Part shown: in pieces, positions 48,613 through 60,263 of the stretch | Layout: each line of letters opens with the position of its first letter | Position numbering within the stretch: position 1 is the first letter of the stretch | Assembly: GCF_030272615.1 (NCBI RefSeq) | Contig: NC_081413.1 | Location: 610,547,709 to 610,611,708 of the forward strand | DNA length: 64,000 nucleotides | Origin: Cryptomeria japonica | Taxonomy: Eukaryota > Streptophyta > Pinopsida > Cupressales > Cupressaceae | Direction: 5' to 3' | Notes under the pieces: generated by a model | Database searches by the model: none | Told to the model about the DNA's origin: nothing | The model's input: only the letters and a program-made list of their open reading frames with translations | Position numbers and translations under genes: made by a program

Positions 48613-49789
48613 TGTTGGCAATATGCTAGATTTGGTTAAGTGTTGTTATTGATGTCAACAATGTATCCTGGTTGGAGACTATCCCAGTTGGATCTATCCC
48701 GATTAGTCTTGGTGATCTTCTTGTTTTCAGCTATGATTTTGATCCGATATGATCAAATCTCTGGAATCAGTTTTTGGATGCTTACTCTGGATGGTTACAT
48801 GCTTTCTATATTATGTTGGTTCATGATTTGGTGCTTTGGTTGTTATCACTTTTGGTATTTGCCTTTATAGGCTTGTCTCTAGCTATCCTGGTTAGCTTTA
48901 CCAGTATGTAGTATTTGGTGACTTGGTTAGTGGATTTTGGGTCCGGCTTATGGGATTGGTTTCTTTCATGCTAAAGGTGTTTCCTGATCATATCCTAATC
49001 TTTTGGTGACTTTGCATTGGATGGCGTGTTGTTATGGTGGTCCTATTTGGATCTGGTTAAACTTTCTTTTATTTCACTGAGGGTTTCTACTAGTTGGTGA
49101 AGCATGTTGGATTTTGGTCTTAGTGGATATAATTGTTTGAATATTTGATTTAGGTTCATGCTATGTAATGTCAATCATAATATTAGTTTGGTGCTATCAT
49201 GAGATGTAATTTTTGTAATTATGGGTTTATAGGTTTAGGCTTTAGCAGACCTTGTCAATAAGGTTGATGATCTATATTTATAGGCGACTTATTCAAGTAA
49301 TTTGGTAATTGATGGTGATGGGTGGTTATGTTTGCATTATCAAAGAGAGGATTATGTGCGAATAAAGTCATATGATTCTAGTGAAGGTCAAAAAGGTTTT
49401 GTATTGCAGAGTAGACATCAATGCTTAACCGGTATTAAATCAAGCATTAGTAGATGCTACTTTCATAGTTCATTTCTTTCCAGATTGTGATGAGAAGTGT
49501 GCTCTAGGTTGTTGGCCTTTCTGCAAGTGCAAACCCTATTGTAATTATTCATAATACTATTGTATAATATTCATCTGATTGTGGGTAGGGTTTCCCACCG
49601 TGGTTTTTCCTTTTCCAGGTTTTCCACATCAAAATATTGGTGTTATGTGTGTTGTGCTTTCATGTCATATCTTTCATTGTGTTGTGCTTCAGTATAAGGT
49701 TTATAATTGATTTTATTGTTGTACTTGTGAGTAAATTGATTCACCCCCCCCCCCTCTTAGTTTACTGTCAGTATCAGTGCATTCTAACA
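48613..49789 (+). mobile_element. 5' LTR of element D
   Basis: A 1177-base LTR starting TGTTGGCAATATGC and ending ATTCTAACA. TATA-like box near 49273-49280. Hairpin AGTAAATTGA/TTAGTTTACT (49730-49739, 49757-49766) with two G-U pairs and a 13-base C run in the loop. Confidence 0.88.
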
Positions 49790-49791
49790 AT

Positions 49792-49803
49792 TGGTATTAG
49801 AGC
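49792..49803 (+). other. primer binding site of D
   Basis: TGGTATTAGAGC, one C-to-T change from the Met-tRNA site. Confidence 0.85.
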
Positions 49804-49844
49804 GAGGCCCTCTCTGTAAAAGCTTAACCATTTGAGGAGATCCG

Positions 49845-50720
49845 ATGGCATTAGCATCTAGTTCTACATTCAATCCCTACCAGAAGGAGAGTCTCAGATT
49901 TGATAGTAATAATTACAAAATATGGAAGGAGTGAATGAAGATTCATCTCAGATGTGTTGGAGCTGAAGTTTGGAGATAGTGGAGAAAGGGTATATATGTC
50001 ATGATCCTAATTTTGGAACACCGACGCCTTCTTATGAACAAAAGAGAGCTGAAAATGATGTGAGAGAAAAATAAGCATTGTTGAGCACCCTATCTGATGA
50101 AAAGATATTGAATGTTATTGAATTGGAGAATGCTAAGCAGATCTGGTTGAGGCTTGAAACTCTTTATGAAGGTGACCATGCAGTAAAGATTGCTAAACTT
50201 GAAGGTTTCCGGGTAAGGTATAAAACTTTGAAGATGGAAGAAGATGAGAAGATAAGTTCTTTCATGGATAGAGTCAATGAGATTGTCATGGGTATCAAAT
50301 GTTGTGGCGGATCAGTTAGTGAGGTTAAGATAGTGTCAAAAGTTCTGAGAGTTCTGCCTTCAGCTTACAAGATGCAGGCTACTGCTATCAATGAAATTAA
50401 CTACTTTTGATCTTGAAGAACTTGGAGATCAGAGTGCTACTACAACTGAGACTACATTTAAATCATATGCCTTAGGTAAGCAGAAGATAGATTGGAAAGA
50501 GATGTATGCTAAGGATATGGAGGAAATTGAGAAAGAAGAAAGAGAACTTGAAGAGATGGAAGCCCTGATTGCTATAAGAATTTCTAAAGGACCAGCTGGA
50601 AGTAAGTATGAAGGAAAAGTCCCTTTTAAATGTTTTTCATGCAATAAGATTGGTCATTTTGCATTTAGATGTCCTGAAAGAGCTGCTAGGAATCATGGAA
50701 GATTTATGAAGAATTATAAG
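49845..50720 (+). pseudogene. D gag
   Basis: ATG at 49845 and a start like other copia gags ('LRFDSNNYKIW'), then stops near 49936 and 49979 and an open part from 50078. A frameshift near 50400 moves to the frame of 50391-51230. One CCHC knuckle 'CFSCNKIGHFAFRC' is intact (about 50629-50670). Confidence 0.75.
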
Positions 50721-51698
50721 CCCGATCCCGAATATCACTGCAAACCTAGATTCAAAAGAAATAAGGATAAATCATGTTATTATGCTGGTGATGATGATTT
50801 TGGTATTACTGATAATGATGATGATGAACATGTGAGTGGACCCGATAATGGAGCTTCATCTAGAAAAGATTGGGTCTTTATTTCTATTAAGGATGATTCT
50901 CCAGAATCTATCAATCAAACAACTCATACTGAAGAAAAGGATTTAGCTGCAAAAATTGAAGAGAAGGATGAATGTGTTATAGACAGTGGTTGCTCACATC
51001 ACATGACTGGTGACAAGAGAAATTTTTTATCATTGCAAGAATTTGATGGTGGATTGGTCAGATTTGGAGACAACAAGGTGTGTAGGATCAAAGGCAACGG
51101 AAAAATATCATTGGATGGTAAGACTAAAACTAATAATTTTTATTATGTTGAAGGCTTAAAGCATAATCTTTTAAGTGTAGGTCAAATGGTGGATAGAGGA
51201 TTTCATTTGCAATTCAAGGATGGAAAATAAAAAATCATCAATAGATCTGGATTGGTGATTGCTTCTGGAACACGTACCAAAGATAATATCTTTCATTTGA
51301 ACTCTAGTGAGAAGGTTTGCTTGATTTCTCAGATTGATGAAAGTTGGTTATGGAATAAGAGGATGTTTCATATAAATTTTGATTGCATAGTAAAGATTAG
51401 TTCAATACCGGCTGTCACAGATTTGCCCAAAATTGTTAAACCTCATAATCTGGTATGTAGAGAATGTCAAATGGGTAAGCAAGTTAGTACTTCTTTCAGA
51501 AGTATACATGATAAATATAATGAAATTATTGATCTTATTCATACTAATTTGTGTGGACTGGCAAGGACTAAAAGCTTTCAAGGTGATAGATATTTTATGT
51601 TACTTATTGATGACTATTCTAGAATGATGTGGGTAGCATTTTTGAAGGAAAAATCTGAAGCTCTTGAGAAATTCAAAATCTTTAAAGTTATGGTTGAG
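50721..51698 (+). pseudogene. D protease and first part of integrase
   Basis: Protease active site 'CVIDSGCSHHMTGD' keeps DSG. A stop at 51228-51230 precedes the integrase (from 51252), which has the HHCC zinc region ('RMFHINF', 'CRECQMGK') and the start of the catalytic core ('HTNLCG', with Asn for Asp, and 'IDDYSRMMW'). Element E interrupts it at 51698 after TTGAG. Confidence 0.75.
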
Positions 51699-52520
51699 TG
51701 ATGCAGGAGCATCCCTGATTGATGAACAATCTTGCATCAACCAAAAATATTTCCTTTCAGTTTTGTTCTTGTCTAGTTCTTTATGCAGTTTTCAGTGTTC
51801 TTGTTGGTTGGTACTGGTAGTTGCTTTCTTTTCATGGAAGATCTTATTTTCTATTTTCTGGCTGGTTCATGTACTTAATTCCATATTTTTAGTTCATTTG
51901 GTTCTTTTCCAGTCAGTTATCACTTCTGGTTGACTATTTTTGGGTTCCCGGACAGTTCTTGTGCTTATTGGTTGGTTTTCCTTCATTACCAGTGCGATTC
52001 TTGGCATGTGGATCTATCTTGGTTCTTGTTCGATGTTCTTTGGCATGCGGCCAACCTTCCTGCTGAACCACATCTCTTGGTTGTTATTTTCCGAAAAGAT
52101 TTCTTTAATTCTTAAGGCTGACCTAGTTACATGTTTCATATTACTGCATTGGTAAAGGTAATCTTATGAGGCCGACCCCGATATGTTTTGGTGGGTATAA
52201 ATATAATGTTATGCAATCATTTGTAGGGGCAGAGGGAGTAGAATTGAGAATAAGGATCAAGATTCAAATTTTGTGGTCTGGTTGATTCTTAGAGTCCCGG
52301 ATTGGATTGTATATGGCTGATAGTCTACATGTAACCAGTTAACTACCATATATTCTTTGATGATTATATGATGATAGGCGGATGATTGTGGAAGTTCTAA
52401 AGAAATAATATGATCTATTTATGAAATCTTGTTATGTTTTCTTGTTGCTTTTGTTTTGTTACTCTTGTTGCATAAGTCAGTTGATTCTCTTTGAGAGTTT
52501 TATTGGTTATGGCTGCATCA
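51699..52520 (+). mobile_element. 5' LTR of element E
   Basis: An 822-base LTR, TATA box TATAAATA near 52196. Closely similar to 54675-55498 (824 bases). Confidence 0.85.
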
Positions 52521-52522
52521 GT

Positions 52523-52534
52523 TGGTATCAAAGT
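52523..52534 (+). other. primer binding site of E
   Basis: TGGTATCAAAGT, a two-base variant of the Met-tRNA site. Confidence 0.7.
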
Positions 52535-52759
52535 TGGTTATGGACTAGCTGGTGGAAGAATTATTTGCGAACAATGAGGCATTTCTTTGGGTGGATAGAT
52601 CGTTGATTGGAGGTAGGTTGTGCATGTGTTCAATAGATCATCGAGGGGAGGTAATTAAAATCGATAGTCAGATCGCCAAGTTGAGGTAGTTCATCAGAGT
52701 GGAAGAGGAGATAGTACCTAAAAGGACAAATCCCCAGAGGGTAGAGAAGATGATGGAAG

Positions 52760-53690
52760 ACTTCAAGAATGAAGTGAGGAATGAAATCTGAAACATTTTG
52801 GCTGGTTTACGGAGAAACCCTTATTCTAAGGATGAATATGAGGAAGCTGATGAAGAGCTTGAGGAAGCTCAAGGACCAAAAAATGAAAGAAAGGAAAGAT
52901 TCCTGAGAGCAGTGGCGCAAGCAAGTAAAGTTCATAAAGTTGAAGTTTCCAACTTTACTAGAACACTGAACCTGGAGGATCTAATCGATTGGATCAGAGA
53001 GTTGGAGGATTACTTTGAGTTTGAGGATGTCAAGGACCCACAAAGAGTCCAGTTGGCATAGACTAAGTTGAAAGGGCATGCTGCCTTATGGTGGAAAGAA
53101 TTGTAGAAAGACAGAGTGGAGAATGGTGAATTGAAGATCACCTGGTGGAGACAAATGGTTGCAAGATTGAAGGCCAAGTTCATACTGGGAGACTATGAAT
53201 TGGACTTGTTCAAGAAGTTGCAGAACCTAAAACAGAGAAACATGATTGTGGAGGAATCTACTGAGGAATCCTAAAAGATGGTGATTAGATCTAGACATAT
53301 AGAGATGGACAAATAAAAGGTAGCAAGGTACATCAATGGACTTGCATTTAACATTCAAGATGAGATGAGTATGTTGAAGGTTTTCACAATTGAAGAATCT
53401 TACCAATATGCTTTGAAGGCTGAGGAGAAGATGAGAAGAAGACAACCAAATAGAGGGAAGGAGAAATTCAAAGTTCAAATGAGTGACAGTATGAAGAAAC
53501 TGATTTAGAAAGATGAGTCAAAACCTAAGTGGAGTAAAGAAGCAGAGAAGAAAACATAGAGGAAAGGTAGTAGCAGTACTGGTAGAGAGTTTCCTAGGAA
53601 ATGTTACAAATATGGAGAAACCGGACATAGATTCTATGAATGTAAGTAGGAAATGGAAAGAAGTTGTGTAGAAAATGAGGAATCAGAAGG
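52760..53690 (+). pseudogene. E gypsy gag
   Basis: The gag core is recognisable by 'LEDLIDWIRELEDYFEFEDV' and 'KLKGHAALWWKEL', as in the Ty3/gypsy gag family. A CCHC knuckle 'CYKYGETGHRFYEC' follows with the second Cys changed to Tyr (about 53602-53643). At least five in-frame TAG codons stand at 53059, 53104, 53506, 53557 and 53647, each a likely former CAG. TAA stops at about 53272 and 53317. Confidence 0.78.
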
Positions 53691-54191
53691 TGAAGGTACC
53701 GAATCTGATTGTGCATCGGAGCAAGGAAAATCCCTTATGTTCAGGAGAAAGGATGTCGGATCTACTCAGAGGAAGAGTCTTTTCTGGGCTGTGAAAAATC
53801 AGGTGGTAAGTGTTGAAAGGTTATTATAGATAGTGGAAGTGCTGACAATTTAGTATCTAAGGAGATGGTTGTGAAGCTTGGATTGAAGAGGATTGAGAAT
53901 ACTTGTCCTTATGAGGTGAGTTGGTTACAAGATGATCAAAAGATAGAGATAAAGGAGCAGTGTTTGGTGAATTTCAACATTGGGTCTTTTAGAGATGAAG
54001 TTTTGTGTGATGTTGTATCTATGAGTGATTGTCATGTCTTGCTGGGAAAAACTTGGTGGTATGATGGAGGAGCTATTTATGACTGTAGAAGAAATCTAGT
54101 CACTATTGAGAAGGATGGGCATAATTTCACATTGATTTCTTTGAAGGAGAAAGAGAAGGAGCTGAAGAATCTGAATCCTGAGAAAAGTTGA
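53691..54191 (+). pseudogene. E retropepsin
   Basis: The active site 'IIDSGSADNLVS' keeps DSG, followed by 'CHVLLGKTWW', the second conserved block of gypsy proteases. Open from 53865 to 54191; a TGA lies just before the active site. The protease would mature gag. Confidence 0.75.
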
Positions 54192-54674
54192 AGTATTGAG
54201 AAACCAGTGGCAGAGGTTATACCGGAAGGTTTGTAGAAAGATCTGATAGAACTGGTTGCAAAGGTTATACAAGAGGGTTTGACGAAAGATCTGATAGAAC
54301 CATTTGCAAAGGTTATAACAGAGGGTGACACGAGTTTGCAAAAGGATCTGACAGTTGAGCCTGATGGACAGACGGAACCGGTTGACAGGGAGCTTATGAT
54401 GACAAACTAGATGAAGTCTTGTGGAAAAACCAAATCAGAGTTGTAGAAGAAAGAAGGTAGTAAATAGAAACAATGTGCAGATCTGAAGCAAAGGAAGAGA
54501 AACAAAGAGGATCAGAGGTTAGAGAAGCCAGTTGAGGCACCGGAGGAGCTAAAGCAGAGGTTGGTAGATAAAGAAGATGTTTGGATCAGAAATGAGCATG
54601 GGGTCTTTATTCTGAATCCTTTTAGATTATCATAAGTTGCCTCTCATGGAACATATTTTTCTACTTGGGTTGTT
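54192..54674 (+). pseudogene. E C-terminal tail with tandem repeat
   Basis: Three imperfect ~50-bp repeats at about 54199-54350 encode 'VAKVIQEGLTKDLIE'-like units. A charged tail with several TAG stops follows to the LTR. The stretch before the 3' LTR is not clearly purine-rich. Confidence 0.55.
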
Positions 54675-55498
54675 TGATGCAGGAGCATCCCCAGTTGATA
54701 AGCAATCTTGCATCAACCAAAAATATTTCCTTTCAGTTTTGTTCTTGTCTAGTTCTTTATGCAGTTTTTTGTTTTCTTGTCGGTTGGTATCGGTATTTGA
54801 TTTCTTTTTATGGAAGATCTTATTTTCAGTTTCTTGGCTGATTCATGTACTTAATTCCATATTTTTGGTTCATTTGGGTTCTTTTCTAGTCAGTTATTTC
54901 TTCCGTTTGACTATTTCTAGGTTCTCGAACAATTCTTGTGCTTACCAGTTGGTTTTCCTTCATTACAGGTGTGATTCTTGGCGTGTGGATATATCTTGGG
55001 TCTTGTTAGATGTTCTTTGGCATGTAGCCGACCATCTTGCTGAACCGCATCTCTTGGTTGTTATTTTCCGGAAAGATTTCTTTAATTCTTAGGGTCAACC
55101 TAGTTACACGTTTCAGATTCCTACATTGGTAAATGTAATCTTATGAGGCCGACCTGGACATGTTCCGATGGGTATAAATATGATGTTATGTAATCATTTT
55201 TAGGAGAAGAGGAAGTAGAATTGAGAATAAGGATCAAGATTTGTGTTTTGTGATCTGGTTGATTCTCAGAGTCTCGGATTGGATTGTATCTAACTGATAG
55301 CCTGCATGTAACTGGTTAACTACTAGATGTTCTTTGATGATTATATGATGATAGATGGATGATTGTCGGAAGTTCTAAAGCAATAATATGATATGTTTAT
55401 TCAATCTTGTTATGTTTTCTTGTTGCTTTCATTGTGTTACTCTTGTTGCATAAGCCGGTTGATTCTCTTTGAGGGTTTTACCGGTTATGGTTGCATCA
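54675..55498 (+). mobile_element. 3' LTR of element E
   Basis: An 824-base LTR starting TGATGCAGGAGCATCC and ending GGTTGCATCA. TATA-like TATAAATA near 55174. Confidence 0.85.
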
Positions 55499-55503
55499 TT
55501 GAG

Positions 55504-55733
55504 TCTAAGACAAGACTGAAGATGAAGTGCTTAAGATTAGATCATGGCGGTGAGTTTACATCCAGTGAGCTCAACTACTTTTGTGAAAGGAATTGTATTA
55601 GGAGACAACTTTCTGCACCTAGGACTCCACAATAGAACATATTAGTGAAAATGAAGAACAAAACAATATTGGATGCAGCAAGGACAATGATGACAGAAGC
55701 TAGATTACCTGATATCTATTGGAGGGAAGCTAT
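55504..55733 (+). pseudogene. D integrase, middle part
   Basis: Resumes with 'KMKCLRLDHGGEFTSSEL' and 'LSAPRTPQ', the part of the catalytic core before the Glu; the helix 'WREAI' follows. An in-frame TAG at about 55632 replaces a Gln. Interrupted again by element C at 55733 after GCTAT. Confidence 0.8.
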
Positions 55734-56163
55734 TATTGAAATGTGGTGACTGATCAGCAAAGTACTATACACTCAGTACGTATTCTCACCAAGGTCTGGG
55801 GCCAGGCTGGGCCCCGGGCAGGGGTTTGGGGGCGACAGCCCCCGAGAAATTTTTTTTTGCCGTTTTTCATTGATGAAAACCGACATTGTAATAAAACCCT
55901 AAAAAGGCCGACTTTGTTTGTTGCCCAAAAAATGCATGTTATAAGCGGCTGGGATGCTTAAGGCATTGTAAGGTTGATGTACTGTTTTTGCTGGATAATA
56001 AGAAAGATTGGACGGCTATGTATGGTGGACATAACCCATTATGGGTGAACCACATTAAATCTTTGTGTTATCTATGTCCTGTTTTATTTCTTTATCTTTT
56101 GTATTTAAATCTACATATAATTGTTAGTTCAAATTTGCTTCGGATATGCTTGAAACCCTAACA
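55734..56163 (+). mobile_element. 5' LTR of element C
   Basis: 430 bases, starting TATTGAAATG (TG to TA change) and ending CCCTAACA. It carries a GC hairpin GGGGGC-GACA-GCCCCC (55828-55843) followed by a T-run, resembling a stem plus U-tract. Confidence 0.88.
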
Positions 56164-56165
56164 AT

Positions 56166-56177
56166 TGGTATCAAAGC
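56166..56177 (+). other. primer binding site of C
   Basis: TGGTATCAAAGC, one base from the Met-tRNA site. Confidence 0.85.
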
Positions 56178-56223
56178 GAGGTTTTCTATAAATTGGTAGG
56201 ACTTTCAGATTTGAGTGGGAGCA

Positions 56224-57080
56224 ATGGAGGATTCCAAATTCAAGGTCGAAAAGTTTAACAGCCAGAATTATTAGTTATGGAAAATGTAGATGGAGGATTA
56301 CCTGTATCAAAAGGATTTGTGGCAGCCATTGGAAGGAAAGGCAAAGAAACCGACCACAATATCAGATGAAGAGTGGGACATTTTAGATAGAAAGGCACTA
56401 GGATCCATTCGATTGTGCCTTGCGTCGTCTGTAGCATTCAATATAACAGAAGCAAAAATGACTATAGATTTGATGGCAACATTGGCTAAGTTGTATGAGA
56501 AACCCTCAGCTTCGAATAAGGTATTTCTTATGAAGCGTTTGTTTAATTTGAAAATGAGTGAGGGAGGATCTGTAGCGGAGCACTTAAATGAATTTAATAC
56601 AATTACCAGTCAATTGTCTTCGGTAAAAATTACCTTTGCAGAAGAGGTTAGGGCTCTCTTGATTTTATGTTCTTTGCCAGAAAGCTGGAATAGCTTGGTT
56701 ATGGTTGTAAGTAACTCTGTCTCTGGTAAAAATACTTTGGTATTTGATGATATTGTTGGTGTTATCCTAAGCGAGGAAATTCGAAGGAAAAGCACAGGTG
56801 AGACTTCAACATCATCGGGTAGTGTTTTGAATGTGGAGAACAGAGGAAGATCAAAGGAAAGAGGAAAAGGCCTTGGGAATGAGAAGTCATGAGGGAAGTC
56901 AAAGAAAGAACACTCTCAATCTAGAGGAAAGAAAGATTGTTGGTACTGCGGAAAGCCTGGTCATCTAAAGAAAGACTGTTGGTCTCAGAAAAACAAAGAA
57001 GGAGACAAAAATGAAAATGACAGTAAGGAAGCTAATATTGCAAGTAATACTTTACAAGATTCTTTAATCTTATGTTTGGA
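56224..57080 (+). pseudogene. C gag
   Basis: ATG at 56224. One TAG at 56287 interrupts the start, then open 56290-56892, TGA at 56890. Typical copia gag features: 'IRLCLASSV', 'VFLMKRLFNLKMSEGGSV', 'LCSLPESW'. One intact CCHC knuckle 'CWYCGKPGHLKKDC' (56938-56979). Confidence 0.82.
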
Positions 57081-58413
57081 TAATTTTAATGATTCATGGG
57101 TAATAGATTATGGGGCTTCATTTCATGCTACACCCCATAGAAAATATTTTCTAGATTATGTTCAAGGTGATTTTGGATAGGTACATTTGGGTGATGATGA
57201 GCCCTATCAAATTGTTGGAAAAGGAAAGATAAAGATCAAGTTGCAGAATGATAATGACTAGTTTTTGCAAGAGGTAAGACATGTTCCTAATTTAAGAAGA
57301 ATTTTAATTTCTGTAGGGCAACTAGGTAGTGAAGGTTGCATAGTTACCTTCTCAGATAGTATGTGGAAGGTCACTAAAGGATCATTAGTAGTAGCTAAAG
57401 GTGCAAAGATAGGCACATTATATCTATGTACTAGTAACACTTACTCTACCTTAGCTGCTATAGATAAAGTCACTATAGGGACAACAACAATAAATGTTGC
57501 AAGAACAGATTCGATAATGTGGCACAATAGGCTTGGGCACATGAGTGAGAAAGGGATGAAAATACTTCACTCCAAAAATCTATTGCCAGGACTAAAGAAG
57601 ATTGATTTAGAGTTCTGTGAAAATTCTGTTTATGGTAAACAGAAAAGAGTTAGATTTCTCAAGGTTGGGAAATAGAAGAAGAGTGAGAAGTTAGAGCTTG
57701 TACATTCAGATGTATGGGGACCAGCTCAGGCATCATCTCTTGGTGGCTCTTGTTATTATGTTATTTTTATTGATGACTCAACCAGAAAAACATGGGTATA
57801 TTTCCTAAAACAAAAATCAGATGTTTTTGAAGCTTTTAAGAAATGGAAAGCTTTGGTTGAGAATGAGACAGGAAAAAAGTTGAAGTGTCTTAGATCGGAT
57901 AATGGAGGTGAGTATTGCAGCAAAGCATTTGAAGATTATTGTTCCTTAAATGGGATTTGAAAGCAGAAGACAGTTCCAGGAACTTCATAGGAAAATGGTG
58001 TGTCAGAGAGAATGAATAGGACTATCATGGAACGTGTGAGGAGCATGAGATTGCATGCTGGATTGCTCTTACATTTTTGGGCAGATGTTGTACATACTGT
58101 TGTCTATTTGATAAATAGAGGACCTTCAACCCCTTTGGATGGGGGTATTCCAGAGGAGGCATGGACTGGTAAAAAGGTAAATTATTCTTTTCTAGAAACT
58201 TTTGGTTGCGAAGCTTTTGTCCATGTTGATAAAAAAAACAAAACCAAGCTTAATGCTAAATCTCATAAATGTACCTTCATTGGATATGGGATAGATGAAT
58301 ATGGCTATCGGTTATGGGATTTTAAAAATAAGAAAATAATTAGAAGTAGAGATGTTATATTCAATGAGAAGGTTATGTATAAAGAACAGATGCAGGAAAA
58401 GAAGCATGAATAG
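57081..58413 (+). pseudogene. C protease and integrase
   Basis: Protease site 'WVIDYGASFHATP' has DYG for the usual DSG/DTA, so probably inactive. Stops near 57178 and 57259. Integrase: 'WHNRLGHMSEKGMKIL', a changed zinc-region Cys ('ENSVYGKQ'), 'HSDVWGP', 'IDDSTRKTW', 'RSDNGGEY' and 'SERMNRTIMERVRSM' (catalytic Glu). Stops at 57673, 57958 and 57988. The integrase C-terminal part with 'FGCEAFVHV' and 'SRDVIFNE' is open to 58413. Confidence 0.82.
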
Positions 58414-60127
58414 GACAAACAAGAATATGTGGTGTTGGATGAGATTCCTGAAAATGAAATACCACAGGTTCCTGATGCTTAGCAACAATAGATTGTCCCA
58501 CAAACTCCTGTAAGTGTTAGACATTCTATGAGGACAAGTAGACCCCCTAAAAGATTTTCTCCTTCTTTGTATTCTATTTTATTAACGGATTCTAGTGAAC
58601 CAGAAGAATATGAAGAAGCAATGTAGGTAGATGCCAAACAACAGTGGGAACTAGGCATGAAAGAGGAGATGGACTCCTTGATGAAAAATAAGACTTAGGA
58701 CTTAGTCCCTTTACCTACAGAAAAAAAAGCCTTGCCTAACAAATGGGTTTATCGGCTGAAGGAGGAGGAAGGAGGTCAGAAAAGATATAAGGCCAGACTT
58801 GTGGTAAAAGGTTTTTCACAGAAAAAGGGTATAGATTATGATGAAATATTTTCTCCAATTGTAAAAATGACTTCAATTAGAACTATACTTAGTCTTGTGG
58901 TTGCAGATGATTTACATCTTGAACAACTAGATGTCAAAACAGCTTTTCTCCATGGAGATCTAGAGGAGGAAATTTACATGTTGCAACCACAGGGATATGA
59001 GGTCAAAGGTAAGGAGAACTTGGTGGCCAGGTTGAAGAAAAGTCTGTATGGCCTAAAGCAAGCACCCCAACAATGGTATTTAAAATTTGATAGTTTCATG
59101 GCTGAACACGGTTATCATAGATGTCATTCTGATCATTGTGTATATTTTAAGAGATTTGATAATGGCAGTTATATTATCCTATTGCTTTATGTTGATGACA
59201 TGCTTATTGTTGGGTCTAACATGCAACATATAAATGATCTTAAACAGAAATTAGCCAAGTCATTTGCTATGAAGGATTTGGGTGCAGCTAAGCAAATTCT
59301 CGGTATGAGGATTACACGGGACAGGAAAAATAGAACCTTGAATTTGTCCCAAAGTGAGTATATAAAGAAGGTGTTGAAAAGATTTAACATGCAAGATGCA
59401 AAAGCAGTTATTACACCTTTGGCTAGTCATTTCAAATTGACTAAGGAGATGTGCCCAAAGGCACAGGAAGAGGTTAATAAAATGTCTAACATCCCGTATT
59501 CATCAGCTGTTGGCAGTCTGGCCAGATATTGCACATGCAGTGGGAGTTGTAAGTAGGTTTATGAGTAATCCGGGTATGGAACATTGGAATGCTATGAAAT
59601 GGATTCTTCGGTATTTGAAAGGAACTACTACGAAGGCATTATGTTTCAAAGGATCTAATGCTGCTCTGAGTGGATTTGTTGACTCTGATCTGGTGGGTGA
59701 TATTGATTCATGGATGAGTACTACAGGGTATGTTTTTACTATAGGGGGAACTGCAGTCAGTTGGATTTCTAGGCTACAAAAGGTTGTTGCACTTTCAACC
59801 ACTGAAGCTGAGTATGTTGCTGCTATAGAAGCCAGCAAGGAGATGATTTGGTTGCAATGTTTTTTGAAGGAATTGGGTCAGACACAAGAGGATAGCCCAT
59901 TGTATACTGATAGCCAGAGTGCCATTCATCTTGCAAAGAACTCTGCTTTTCATTCAAGGACAAAGCACATTCAGGTCAGGTACCACTTCATCTGGACTGT
60001 TTTGGAGGAGGGTCAGTTACGGCTTGAGAAGATTCACACAAGTGAGAATCTTGCCGATATGTTCACAAAGGCAGTTCCACAGGAGAAGCTGATTTCTTCA
60101 TCAGTTTCTGTTGGTCTTCTTGATTGA
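58414..60127 (+). pseudogene. C reverse transcriptase and RNase H
   Basis: After a linker with several TAG stops (58411, 58480, 58489, 58624, 58696), RT opens at 58732: 'FSQKKGIDYDEIFSP', 'EQLDVKTAFLHGDLEEEIYM', 'KSLYGLKQAPQQWY' and 'LLYVDDMLIVG' (catalytic DD intact). Near 59518 a small deletion shifts the frame between 'SSAVGSL' and 'PDIAHAVGVV'. RNase H continues to 60127 with 'VDSDLVGD', 'TEAEYVAA' and 'DSQSAIHLAKN'. This is the best-kept enzyme region in the window. Confidence 0.88.
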
Positions 60128-60263
60128 TAATTGTGGAATTTATACCAGTCAAGTCCTAGTGTTTTATCCAGCAGATGTTGTATGTACAGTGGTGTCGTGT
60201 AGTATCAGTCTCCAAGTGGGAGATTGTTTGGTGTGGAGCCTGATCAATCTGCAAGTGGGAGAT
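60128..60263 (+). promoter_or_regulatory. C 3' leader with two polypurine tracts
   Basis: AAGTGGGAGA occurs at 60214-60223 and again at 60253-60262, both followed by TTGTT; the second abuts the LTR. Confidence 0.65.

Larger units (their letters stand above)
51699..55498 (+). mobile_element. Ty3/gypsy gag-protease element E
   Basis: A 3.8-kb element with perfect TTGAG duplications (51694-51698, 55499-55503). Ends are a 7-bp inverted pair TGATGCA...TGCATCA. LTRs 51699-52520 and 54675-55498; internal DNA only 2.15 kb, coding for gag and protease but no RT, RNase H or integrase. It fits the class of short gag-only plant LTR elements sometimes called TR-GAG. Many stops. Confidence 0.88.
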
